Below, in pieces: positions 6,945-12,958 of a stretch of DNA of 12,958 nucleotides. The stretch spans positions 1 to 12,958 of the forward strand of contig JAFYWE010000100.1 of assembly GCA_017558165.1 (NCBI GenBank), written 5' to 3'. This DNA comes from Bacteroidaceae bacterium (GTDB lineage: Bacteria > Bacteroidota > Bacteroidia > Bacteroidales > Bacteroidaceae). The notes beneath the pieces are model-generated. The model ran no database searches, had not been told where the DNA came from, and saw only the letters and a program-made list of their open reading frames with translations. Each line of letters starts with the position of its first letter. Position 1 is the stretch's first letter. The position numbers and the translations under genes are program-made.

Positions 6945-8207
6945 ATGACAACAACCATACTTTTGCTTATTGTCGTGATATTGTTCTCCGCACTCTTCTC
7001 GGGTATGGAGATTGCTTTCGTATCATCGAACAAGCTCCTGCACGGCATTGACCGCAATGAAGACTCGCTGACATCGGGCATCATAAACAAGTTCTATGAC
7101 AACAGCAACAACTTCATCTCGAGCCTGCTTGTAGGCAACAACATCGTGCTTGTCATCTACGGTATATTGATGGCGAAGTTGCTGAATGCGACAGTACTTT
7201 CAGGCTTATCGGACAACGAGGGAGTAAGATTGCTGTTGGAGACAATAGTATCGACCATAGTCATAATCTTCACAGGCGAGTTCATACCCAAGGCACTTTT
7301 CAGGATTGACCCTAACAGCGCACTAAAGCGTTTTGCGCTCATAACTTACCCTATTTACATTATACTGTACCCATTCTCAAGATTCACGACAATATGCTCA
7401 TGCCTGATATTACGCCTGTTCAACATCAGGATAAAGGATGAGGCCCGTGACACCACATTCTCCAAAACAGAACTGAACAACCTGATACAGAGTTCAATAG
7501 AGAACGCCGATGAAGAGCAGAACATCGACAACGACGTACGCATATTCCAGAATGCGCTCGATTTCTCCAACATCAAGGTAAGAGACTGTTTTGTTCCGCG
7601 AACAGAGATTGACGCCGTTGAGATAAACACCCCTCTTGAGGAACTCAAGTCGGTATTCATCGAATCGGGACACTCAAAGATTGTGGTTTTCCAGGAGAAC
7701 ATCGACAACATCGTAGGATACATACATTCATCGGAACTTTTCCGCCTTGGAAAGAAGTGGCAGCAGAAAATATGCAAGATGCCGTACGTTCCCGAGACAC
7801 TGTCGGCACAGAAACTGATGCGCACACTCATGCAACAGAAAAAATCCCTGGCGGTTGTCATCGACGAGTTCGGCGGTACATCGGGCATCATATCACTCGA
7901 GGATCTTGTGGAGGAGATTATCGGAGAGATTGAGGACGAGCACGACAACCAGAACCTTGTAGCCAAGTCCATCGGTGACAATGAGTATGTCCTGTCGGGA
8001 CGCCTTGAGATAGAGCGTATAAACGAGATGTTCGACCTGGACATACCGGAGTCGGACGACTACCAGACCCTCGGCGGTTTCATACTCGCACACCACCAGC
8101 GTTTTCCACAGCTGAACGAGACTATAAGCATTGGAAAATTCCGTATCAGGGCCATCAAATTGAGAAGCACGAAGATCGAATTGGTCAAATTGTCCATAGC
8201 AAATTGA
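6945..8207 (+). CDS. Hemolysin/CorC-family membrane protein (DUF21-CBS-CBS-CorC_HlyC)
   Basis: This 420-residue integral membrane protein shows the full domain order of the family. DUF21 (about 1-160) has four membrane segments near 3-25, 59-80, 97-119 and 130-157 and the conserved FSGMEIAF and GEFIPKALF motifs. A CBS pair follows (about 216-266 starting FVPRTEID, and 280-335 including VVIDEFGGTSGIISLEDLVEEIIGEI). The C-terminal CorC_HlyC domain spans about 345-417. Members are linked to Mg2+/Co2+ homeostasis or efflux; the CBS pair usually binds adenine nucleotides. The hemolysin name is historical and does not imply toxicity. GldE of gliding flavobacteria belongs to the same superfamily, but no gliding genes are visible here. 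It is the last gene of the operon, with a hairpin terminator 57 bases downstream. Confidence 0.9.
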   Translation: MTTTILLLIVVILFSALFSGMEIAFVSSNKLLHGIDRNEDSLTSGIINKFYDNSNNFISSLLVGNNIVLVIYGILMAKLLNATVLSGLSDNEGVRLLLETIVSTIVIIFTGEFIPKALFRIDPNSALKRFALITYPIYIILYPFSRFTTICSCLILRLFNIRIKDEARDTTFSKTELNNLIQSSIENADEEQNIDNDVRIFQNALDFSNIKVRDCFVPRTEIDAVEINTPLEELKSVFIESGHSKIVVFQENIDNIVGYIHSSELFRLGKKWQQKICKMPYVPETLSAQKLMRTLMQQKKSLAVVIDEFGGTSGIISLEDLVEEIIGEIEDEHDNQNLVAKSIGDNEYVLSGRLEIERINEMFDLDIPESDDYQTLGGFILAHHQRFPQLNETISIGKFRIRAIKLRSTKIELVKLSIAN

Positions 8208-8263
8208 CAATCTACAAAAAATGTCCGTTACAAATTGAAAGACATTTGTATACAATCACGGAT

Positions 8264-8309
8264 AAAAAGGGCGAAATAATGCAGACAATGCACTATTTTG
8301 CCTTTTTTT
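8264..8309 (+). terminator. Rho-independent terminator ending the coaX-lptC-corC operon
   Basis: A 20-base arm at 8264-8283 (AAAAAGGGCGAAATAATGCA) pairs with 8289-8308 across the 5-base loop GACAA, with two G-T wobbles and one mismatch. The 3' side ends in a run of seven T at 8303-8309. Position right after the CorC-type stop and before the next promoter supports its role. Confidence 0.85.
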
Positions 8310-8357
8310 GTTGCAAGTTTTTCATTCATTTATAACAATTAATCCAAAGCATTTTAC

Positions 8358-8365
8358 TAACTTTG
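8358..8365 (+). promoter_or_regulatory. Probable -7 promoter element of the ppiD-like gene
   Basis: TAACTTTG matches the Bacteroidetes -7 box TAnnTTTG and lies after the upstream terminator and about 45 bases before the ATG at 8412. The expected leader is very A/T-rich (runs of A between 8379 and 8399), common before well-expressed Bacteroidetes genes. I cannot find a TTTG -33 box at the usual 19-21 base spacing, so this is weaker than the promoters at 2764 and 2906. Confidence 0.55.
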
Positions 8366-8411
8366 CGAAGTTTATTGCAAAAAATTAAAAACAAAAAATA
8401 ACATTAAATTT

Positions 8412-10601
8412 ATGGCTACACTACAAAATCTACGCAACAAAGGACCACTTTTGGTTATCTTTGTGGGCATTGCGTTGTTTGCATTCATTGCAGGCGATGC
8501 TGTAAAGCTGTTTGATTCACACTCAGTAGACACTTCTGTCGGCACAGTCGGCGAGATGGAACTCGATGCAATGGATTATCAGGATATCTACAACGAGTTC
8601 GACGGTTTCTGCAGAGTATCAGGCTTCGATGTTCCTGAGGAGAGCAGAAAGGCTGTCATCTGGGAGCTTCTCTCTAACAGCGCACTCTACAACCAGTATG
8701 CCGAGGAACTCGGTATCACCGTTACAGCCGAGGAGATGAACCACGTTCTCGCAAACGGCAAGAGCCTGTTCGTGATGCAGACAGCATCGGCCCAGAACCC
8801 ACTCAACTCAAACGGCCGTTTCAACCTCGATTTCCTTGCACAGCTCACTCAGGTATATGACGAGCAGAAGGCTGCAGGCATGGTTGACCAGAATGTCGCT
8901 ATCTTCTACAACTGCTGGAAGTACATGGAGAAGGAGATCATGCTCGAGATCCTCCGCAACAAGATCAACGCTTTGGTTGCGAACGGTACAATCGCAAACC
9001 CAGCTGTTGCACAGAAGAACTTCGACCTGAACAACAACACTTACACACTTGACGTTGCTCTCTACCCATACAGCAAGATGGTTGGCGACAGCATAGCGGT
9101 AAGCGAGGAGGAGATTGCACGTTACCACAAGGAGAACAAGGAGTTCGGCCCAATCTTCAAGAACGCCGAGGAGACACGTGACATCAAGTACGTAGTTACA
9201 AAGGTTGTTCCAAGCAGCAAGGATCTTGAGGACCTCAAGAAGGACATGACATCATATGCCGACACATTGAAGGCTGGTTATGACAACTACCAGAAGCTCG
9301 TACGTTTCTCACGCAGCATGGTTCCACACACAAACTTCCTTTTGACAAAGAGCCTCATCGACCCATATGCGGCAAAGGTAATCGACACACTTGACGTGAA
9401 CGAGGTTTACGGTCCGGTAGACAACACCATCAGCAACGGCAACAAGCTCATCGGTACTTATGACGTATACATGAACATCGAGAAGGCCATGATTCCTGAC
9501 ACTCTGCTCATCCGCGCCATCACTATCGATACTACAGCTGGTGACCTTGAGGCAAAGGCTGACAGCCTCGTTAACCTCCTCAACGGCGGTGCTGACTTCA
9601 AGGCTGTTGCAAGCAACTATCAGGCGACATTCGACTCTTTGACAATCTGCACTTCAAACGCAAACGACATCGTAGGTCTTTTCGACGATATCGACAGCCA
9701 GAAGGAGATCTACAATGCAACCGTAGGCAAATACTTCGCTACAGACATTACAGTACAGAGCTTCAACGGCAAGCTCATCTTCCAGGTTATCGAGAAGAAG
9801 GGTAAGGTTGAGGCATACAACACACTTGTTATCCGTCGCGAGAAGGTATTCAGCAACGAGACATACAACCAGGAGTACGACAAGTTCTGCAAGTTCGTAG
9901 GCTCATGCAAGAACCTCGCCGAACTCGAGGAGAAGGCAAACCAGGAGGGTACATACCTCGTTCTCCCAGAGAAGCAGGTGACAACAGGCGCTGCAAACAT
10001 TGCACGTGTACAGAAGACAGGCGAGTTCATTGACTGGATCTACAACGAGGCAACAAAGGTTGGCCAGATCTCAGACATCAGAAAGTGCGGTGAGGATGAC
10101 TGCTTCATGGCTATCGCACTCGAGAACATCAACGAGAAGGGATACAAGTCACTCGACAGCGAGATCTACAACGGCCTCACACTCAAGGACTACATCAAGT
10201 CAGAGCTCCAGGGCGACAAGGCTGTGGCTCAGGTTATCGCGGAGATGAACGGCAAGAAGGTTAACGACCTCAAGAACAACAGCAAGGTATCTACATACAA
10301 TGTTGATAAGGTTGAGTTCGGCAAGCCAACCAACATCTCTTCAACAATGCAGGATGAGTACGCTATCGGCGCTGTAGCAGCAAAGATGAACGTAGGTGAG
10401 ACAAGCGCACCTTTCAAGGGCATCAACGGCGTTTACGTAATCGAGGTTAAGGCAAAGGATGCAAAGAACAGCACATTCAATGCTACAGCCGAGAAGAACA
10501 AGATTGAGTCACAGCTCAACGTAAACCAGTCATTGGGTACACTTGAGAACGCACTCAACAAGCTCTATCCAAAGCAGAACAACGCATACAAGTATTTCTA
10601 A
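8412..10601 (+). CDS. ppiD: PpiD/SurA-like membrane-anchored periplasmic folding factor
   Basis: This 729-residue protein begins with LRNKGPLLVIFVGIALFAFIAGDA, the N terminus typical of Bacteroidetes PpiD: a short cytoplasmic tip and one membrane anchor (about 12-28), with the rest in the periplasm. A SurA_N-like helical chaperone region follows (about 45-200, with the PEESRKAVIWELL...YAEELGITVTAEEM pattern). A parvulin-like segment lies at about 360-460 (ADSLVNLLNGGADFKAVASNY), but the family's following GG.LGWF-type catalytic region is not recognisable. A second domain around 635-700 (AVAAKMNVGETSAPFKGINGVYVIEV) resembles the end of a rotamase domain. The likely role is a chaperone for newly exported outer-membrane proteins, perhaps without prolyl isomerase activity. 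The gene stands alone between two terminators with its own -7 box. Lys is nearly always AAG and Glu GAG, suggesting strong expression. Confidence 0.85.
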   Translation: MATLQNLRNKGPLLVIFVGIALFAFIAGDAVKLFDSHSVDTSVGTVGEMELDAMDYQDIYNEFDGFCRVSGFDVPEESRKAVIWELLSNSALYNQYAEELGITVTAEEMNHVLANGKSLFVMQTASAQNPLNSNGRFNLDFLAQLTQVYDEQKAAGMVDQNVAIFYNCWKYMEKEIMLEILRNKINALVANGTIANPAVAQKNFDLNNNTYTLDVALYPYSKMVGDSIAVSEEEIARYHKENKEFGPIFKNAEETRDIKYVVTKVVPSSKDLEDLKKDMTSYADTLKAGYDNYQKLVRFSRSMVPHTNFLLTKSLIDPYAAKVIDTLDVNEVYGPVDNTISNGNKLIGTYDVYMNIEKAMIPDTLLIRAITIDTTAGDLEAKADSLVNLLNGGADFKAVASNYQATFDSLTICTSNANDIVGLFDDIDSQKEIYNATVGKYFATDITVQSFNGKLIFQVIEKKGKVEAYNTLVIRREKVFSNETYNQEYDKFCKFVGSCKNLAELEEKANQEGTYLVLPEKQVTTGAANIARVQKTGEFIDWIYNEATKVGQISDIRKCGEDDCFMAIALENINEKGYKSLDSEIYNGLTLKDYIKSELQGDKAVAQVIAEMNGKKVNDLKNNSKVSTYNVDKVEFGKPTNISSTMQDEYAIGAVAAKMNVGETSAPFKGINGVYVIEVKAKDAKNSTFNATAEKNKIESQLNVNQSLGTLENALNKLYPKQNNAYKYF

Positions 10602-10618
10602 TCAAAATATAGAATACG

Positions 10619-10656
10619 AAAAAGAGTCAGCTTTCCACAGAAGCTGACTCTTTTTT
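10619..10656 (+). terminator. Rho-independent terminator of the ppiD-like gene
   Basis: A perfect 15-bp stem pairs AAAAAGAGTCAGCTT (10619-10633) with 10641-10655 across a 7-base loop (TCCACAG), and ends in six T at 10651-10656. It starts 18 bases after the stop codon. The A run on the 5' side makes it symmetrical, so it could also act on the other strand, although no minus-strand gene faces it. Confidence 0.93.
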
Positions 10657-10778
10657 CATTTATTGGTCCATGATTTGTCACATTCAAAGCAATAAATAAT
10701 TAATTTTATAAAAAACTTTGAAAAAGCTGTTACACTACATGCTTTTCCACGTTTACATAATAGGAACAACTGAAAAAG

Positions 10779-11279
10779 ATGAGCGAAAGCATACTGACAT
10801 ATACATTCACGGCACTACGGAAAAAATTCCTCCGTATTGCAATGCATATCCTCCCCGACGAGGATGATGCAGCCGACGCATTGCAGGATGCCTTCTGCCG
10901 TCTGTGGCCCCGGCGCGACAGCATTGACAGCAAAGCCGAGGCCGAAGCGCTCACCACAACCACCCTACGCAACATATGCATTGACAACATGCGCAAGCGT
11001 AGGATAGCCACCGTACCTATTGACGAGGAACACGACAGATGCGACGAGAGCAACAACAGCGAACGGGAAGAGAGGTACAACGAGGTAAAAAAGATTATAG
11101 AAAACGGACTTACACCACAACAGAAAGAGATAATAGAACTGAAGGAGATAGAAGGCTACACAATTGAAGAGATTGCCAGGAAGCTCTCATCAACGGAGAG
11201 TGCAGTAAGGATGAATCTCTCAAGAGCCCGAAAAAGAATCAGGGAATGCTACAGAAAGGAGGCCGGACATGAAGAATGA
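10779..11279 (+). CDS. ECF-type RNA polymerase sigma factor
   Basis: The 166-residue protein contains only the two sigma regions that define the ECF group. Region 2 spans about 8-75, with the ILPDEDDAADALQDAFCRLW core-binding helix and LRNICIDNMRKRR. Region 4 spans about 102-155, with LTPQQKEIIELKEIEGYTIEEIA and a helix-turn-helix recognition part, STESAVRMNLSRARKRI. A charged linker (about 80-100) joins them. It redirects RNA polymerase to a specific promoter set when its anti-sigma factor releases it. The next gene is that candidate anti-sigma factor, overlapping by 11 bases. Upstream (10657-10778) I see no clean house-keeping promoter: TTTG at 10674 is followed only by TAATTTTA at 10701 (23-base spacer, last base mismatched) and a CTTTG at 10716 lacks the TA. 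Autoregulation by this sigma factor is therefore possible but not shown. Confidence 0.92.
   Translation: MSESILTYTFTALRKKFLRIAMHILPDEDDAADALQDAFCRLWPRRDSIDSKAEAEALTTTTLRNICIDNMRKRRIATVPIDEEHDRCDESNNSEREERYNEVKKIIENGLTPQQKEIIELKEIEGYTIEEIARKLSSTESAVRMNLSRARKRIRECYRKEAGHEE
11255..11262 (+). promoter_or_regulatory. Strong Shine-Dalgarno sequence before the anti-sigma gene
   Basis: AAAGGAGG lies 6 bases upstream of the ATG at 11269, inside the last codons of the sigma gene. It is a near-perfect anti-16S match, unusual in this window where other starts have only A-rich leaders. It may couple anti-sigma synthesis tightly to sigma translation. Confidence 0.6.
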
Positions 11280-11754
11280 GAACAAAAGGACAAAAGCTGA
11301 ATGGCTGGATATAGTGGAAAGATATTTTGATGCCACTACTACACCCGAAGAGGAGAAGGCTTTGAGAGCATTCCTTGCCACGGACGAGAGTAACACTGCA
11401 GATTTCAACGAGATAAAGGCTGTTATTGGATACCTCTCCACGGCAAAGGCCATTAAAAGCGGGAAGTACCATAAAAAGAGAACATATACCATATCAAGGA
11501 GACGCTGGATGGGCGTTGCGGCAACAATCGCAATAATTGCCACCATTGGAATTGCCGGCAAATTGACAGACCACAACACACATACTACTGATAGAGAACG
11601 TTACATAGCATGCATCAACGGCAAGGAATACAATGACAAGGAGATTGCCCTTAACCAGATGCACGAGGCTATGGCAATGATATGCAGTACCACAAAAGGC
11701 AACGACATCGAGAAACAGCTAACCTCAATGTTTTCATTGAGTGACAACAAATAA
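11269..11754 (+). CDS. Probable membrane anti-sigma factor, single TM
   Basis: This 161-residue protein has an N-terminal cytoplasmic part with WLDIVERYFDATTTPEEEKALRAFL (12-36), which is the short helical pattern of Bacteroidetes anti-sigma factors. A basic stretch follows (KKRTYTISRRRW, 69-80), then one membrane segment (about 81-97) and a periplasmic tail of about 60 residues with YIACINGKEYNDKEIALNQMHEAM. There is no FecR periplasmic domain, so it is not of the TonB/SusC-linked transport type. It would hold the preceding sigma factor at the membrane and release it after an envelope signal. The start overlaps the sigma gene by 11 bases and has a strong ribosome-binding site. The function is inferred mainly from position and topology; the sequence motif alone is weak. 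Confidence 0.75.
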   Translation: MKNENKRTKAEWLDIVERYFDATTTPEEEKALRAFLATDESNTADFNEIKAVIGYLSTAKAIKSGKYHKKRTYTISRRRWMGVAATIAIIATIGIAGKLTDHNTHTTDRERYIACINGKEYNDKEIALNQMHEAMAMICSTTKGNDIEKQLTSMFSLSDNK

Positions 11755-11770
11755 AACGAGAACAACAAAT

Positions 11771-12202
11771 ATGAAACGGCTCATAATCACAATCATAGCA
11801 TTCACCATGGCTCTTGTCGCCGAAGCACAGATACAGGCCAGCCATATCTTCAACGGGAAGAGTTCCAACCACATGAGCTCATCCTGCATCGAGGGGAACA
11901 GCCTTAAGCCATACAAGCTCACACTCTTCAGTACCGTGACAACCAGGGACCGCAGGCTCTTCGAGCACGCCGAGGAGATTATTGAAGATCATGAACACAA
12001 GGCTATTGACAAGGAGTGCGGCTACATCAACGGAAGGCTATATTACGGTTTCTACCAGTTCAAGCCCGACAGTAAAGGAAAATACCGATACCTATTCTAC
12101 CGCAACAGCTCGTTACGCGATGACGAGCCCTGCGAGATAACCATAGTGTATATGGAGGGATACCCGACATTGACAGAACTTAAAAAGATGTTCCAGAAAT
12201 GA
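11771..12202 (+). CDS. Small secreted protein, DUF6108-like
   Basis: From the ATG at 11771 the product has 143 residues with a signal peptide (MKRLIITIIAFTMALVAEA, cleaved before QI). An in-frame GTG at 11741 lies inside the anti-sigma gene and would put ten charged or polar residues before the signal peptide, so it is rejected. The mature part contains LKPYKLTLFSTVT, AIDKECGYINGRLYYGFYQF, YRYLFYRNSSL and ITIVYMEGYPTLTELKKMF. From memory these match a Bacteroidetes family named DUF6108, found next to ECF sigma operons; this should be confirmed by profile search. There are no catalytic motifs that I recognise; two cysteines (in SSSCIEG and KECGY) and a third in EPCEI are present in the mature protein. 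It follows the anti-sigma gene by 16 bases and is probably in the same transcript, so it may be a regulated envelope component or part of the sensing branch. Confidence 0.7.
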   Translation: MKRLIITIIAFTMALVAEAQIQASHIFNGKSSNHMSSSCIEGNSLKPYKLTLFSTVTTRDRRLFEHAEEIIEDHEHKAIDKECGYINGRLYYGFYQFKPDSKGKYRYLFYRNSSLRDDEPCEITIVYMEGYPTLTELKKMFQK

Positions 12203-12247
12203 GAACCGCTTGATAACCCCAAATAGAAAACAAAAAAGACATACAAT

Positions 12248-12958
12248 ATGAAAAGAGTATTATTTACAGCACTGGTGCTTATTGGAGCATTCACAGCACA
12301 GGCACAGACAGAGAGCAAGGAGACGGAGACAAGCATCAGGACACAAGCCAAGCAATATGCAAGGAGCAAGGAGAAGGGAAACCTTGAAATCACCACCCCG
12401 CAACTTATACGCATTACAGAGAACAAGGAGGGATACTGCTTTGAGGTCCAGGGCGTACAGGATGGCGAGGAGTACAAGATATCAATAACACATTCCACGA
12501 TGGCACCACAGGATACATGCACAATAAGCACAGATGGCAAGGAGTGCGATTTTGAGAAGGGGGTGGTATTTGAAGACGCCGACAGGATTGTATTCACAAA
12601 GAGTTCTAAGATGCAGAGTACCGTCATCACCAAAGAAGGAGAGGAGGGCTACACTTTCAAGATACAGCAGCAAAGCATTGTCAATGAGACAAGAACCGTA
12701 TATAAGGAGACCAGTTCAAACTGGGACTTCAACATACCGTTCGTAAAGCAGGAGAAGCAAAGAGAGAAACAATACAGACCATATGCCAATTTCGAGTTCA
12801 ATCTCCTGAACAACTTGGAGTTCGGAATGGGACTTGTAGCTGCACACTCACAGGCTCCTGGAATGAGCGCCGATTTCGACAATGCCGGCATGGAGTTCTT
12901 CCTGAACAACCTTTTCAGTTGGGAATACCGCCCGTTCAACAAGACACACCTGTATCTG
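12248..12958 (+). CDS. Exported protein with probable C-terminal outer-membrane barrel, 3' end beyond window
   Basis: An open frame runs from the ATG at 12248 to the window edge without a stop (237 codons visible). It starts with a signal peptide (MKRVLFTALVLIGAFTAQA, then QTES). Residues 20-170 are a soluble, strongly charged region of short beta-like stretches (YCFEVQGVQDGEEYKISIT, DADRIVFTKSSK, TVITKEGEEGYTFKIQ). From about 175 the sequence changes to alternating strands with aromatic residues (YANFEFNLLNNLEFGMGLVAA and FSWEYRPFNKTHLYL), which looks like the start of a transmembrane barrel. The 45-base gap from the previous gene has no terminator, so it probably belongs to the sigma operon. 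I do not recognise the family. Membership of a barrel group is an inference from pattern only, and the protein is incomplete here. Confidence 0.75.
   Translation, partial: MKRVLFTALVLIGAFTAQAQTESKETETSIRTQAKQYARSKEKGNLEITTPQLIRITENKEGYCFEVQGVQDGEEYKISITHSTMAPQDTCTISTDGKECDFEKGVVFEDADRIVFTKSSKMQSTVITKEGEEGYTFKIQQQSIVNETRTVYKETSSNWDFNIPFVKQEKQREKQYRPYANFEFNLLNNLEFGMGLVAAHSQAPGMSADFDNAGMEFFLNNLFSWEYRPFNKTHLYL

Noticed and set aside
7355..8044. Minus-strand open frame of 229 codons inside the CorC-type gene
   Set aside because: Ser/Cys/Met-rich low-complexity translation, fully antisense to the DUF21/CBS/CorC coding region.
8208..8263. Small inverted repeat (ATGTC ... GACAT) between the CorC-type stop and the terminator
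   Set aside because: Only a short imperfect stem without T-tract; the much stronger hairpin at 8264-8309 explains termination.
10674..10720. Possible house-keeping promoter before the sigma gene
   Set aside because: The TTTG/TAATTTTA pair has a long 23-base spacer and a mismatch, and the CTTTG at 10716 lacks the TA; too weak to list as a feature.
11741..11770. GTG at 11741 as the start of the DUF6108-like gene
   Set aside because: It overlaps the anti-sigma gene and puts a polar stretch ahead of the signal peptide; the ATG at 11771 gives a standard signal sequence.
1..12958. Search for CRISPR arrays, tRNA/rRNA genes, insertion sequences, att sites or defence genes
   Set aside because: No regularly spaced repeats, no transposase or integrase motifs and no RNA gene patterns were seen; the gene content is core envelope and metabolism.

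Overview
The window is chromosomal DNA from a member of the Bacteroidetes, most likely the order Bacteroidales. Three things point there. Two divergent promoters match the Bacteroidetes primary-sigma consensus (TTTG at -33, TAnnTTTG at -7). Leaders upstream of starts are A-rich and mostly lack Shine-Dalgarno sequences. The gene families (DUF4105, short-form LptC, long PpiD, ECF sigma with a one-TM anti-sigma) are typical of the group. Genus cannot be settled from the sequence alone. There are no rRNA, tRNA, CRISPR, IS or phage features; it reads as ordinary core genome with an envelope theme.

Layout. (1) Minus strand, 2708 to 7: a two-gene overlapping operon encoding a DUF4105/Lnb_N membrane protein with a papain-like His/Cys motif pair, then an exported alkaline-phosphatase-superfamily protein that seems to have lost most of its metal ligands and its nucleophile. 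(2) 2709-2960: a divergent promoter region; the genes on both sides probably start at non-ATG codons (GTG at 2708, TTG at 2961). (3) Plus strand, 2961-8207: a tightly packed five-gene operon of type III pantothenate kinase (coaX), an outer-membrane beta-barrel protein, an exported TPR protein, LptC, and a DUF21/CBS/CorC membrane protein, closed by a strong hairpin terminator at 8264-8309. (4) 8412-10601: a monocistronic PpiD/SurA-like periplasmic chaperone with its own -7 element and a textbook terminator at 10619-10656. (5) 10779 to the window end: an ECF sigma factor, its membrane anti-sigma factor, a small DUF6108-like secreted protein and the 5' part of a probable outer-membrane barrel protein. 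This last gene is open to the window edge.

How it fits together. Apart from coaX, nearly every gene acts in the envelope: LPS transport (LptC), outer-membrane protein folding (PpiD), a barrel protein, TPR scaffolding and an envelope-type sigma/anti-sigma switch. The TPR and PpiD genes show the codon preference of highly expressed genes. The points most worth a second look are the apparent pseudo-phosphatase paired with DUF4105, the sigma/anti-sigma/secreted/barrel operon, and the degenerate PPIase domain of PpiD. No clearly new defence or mobile system was found.
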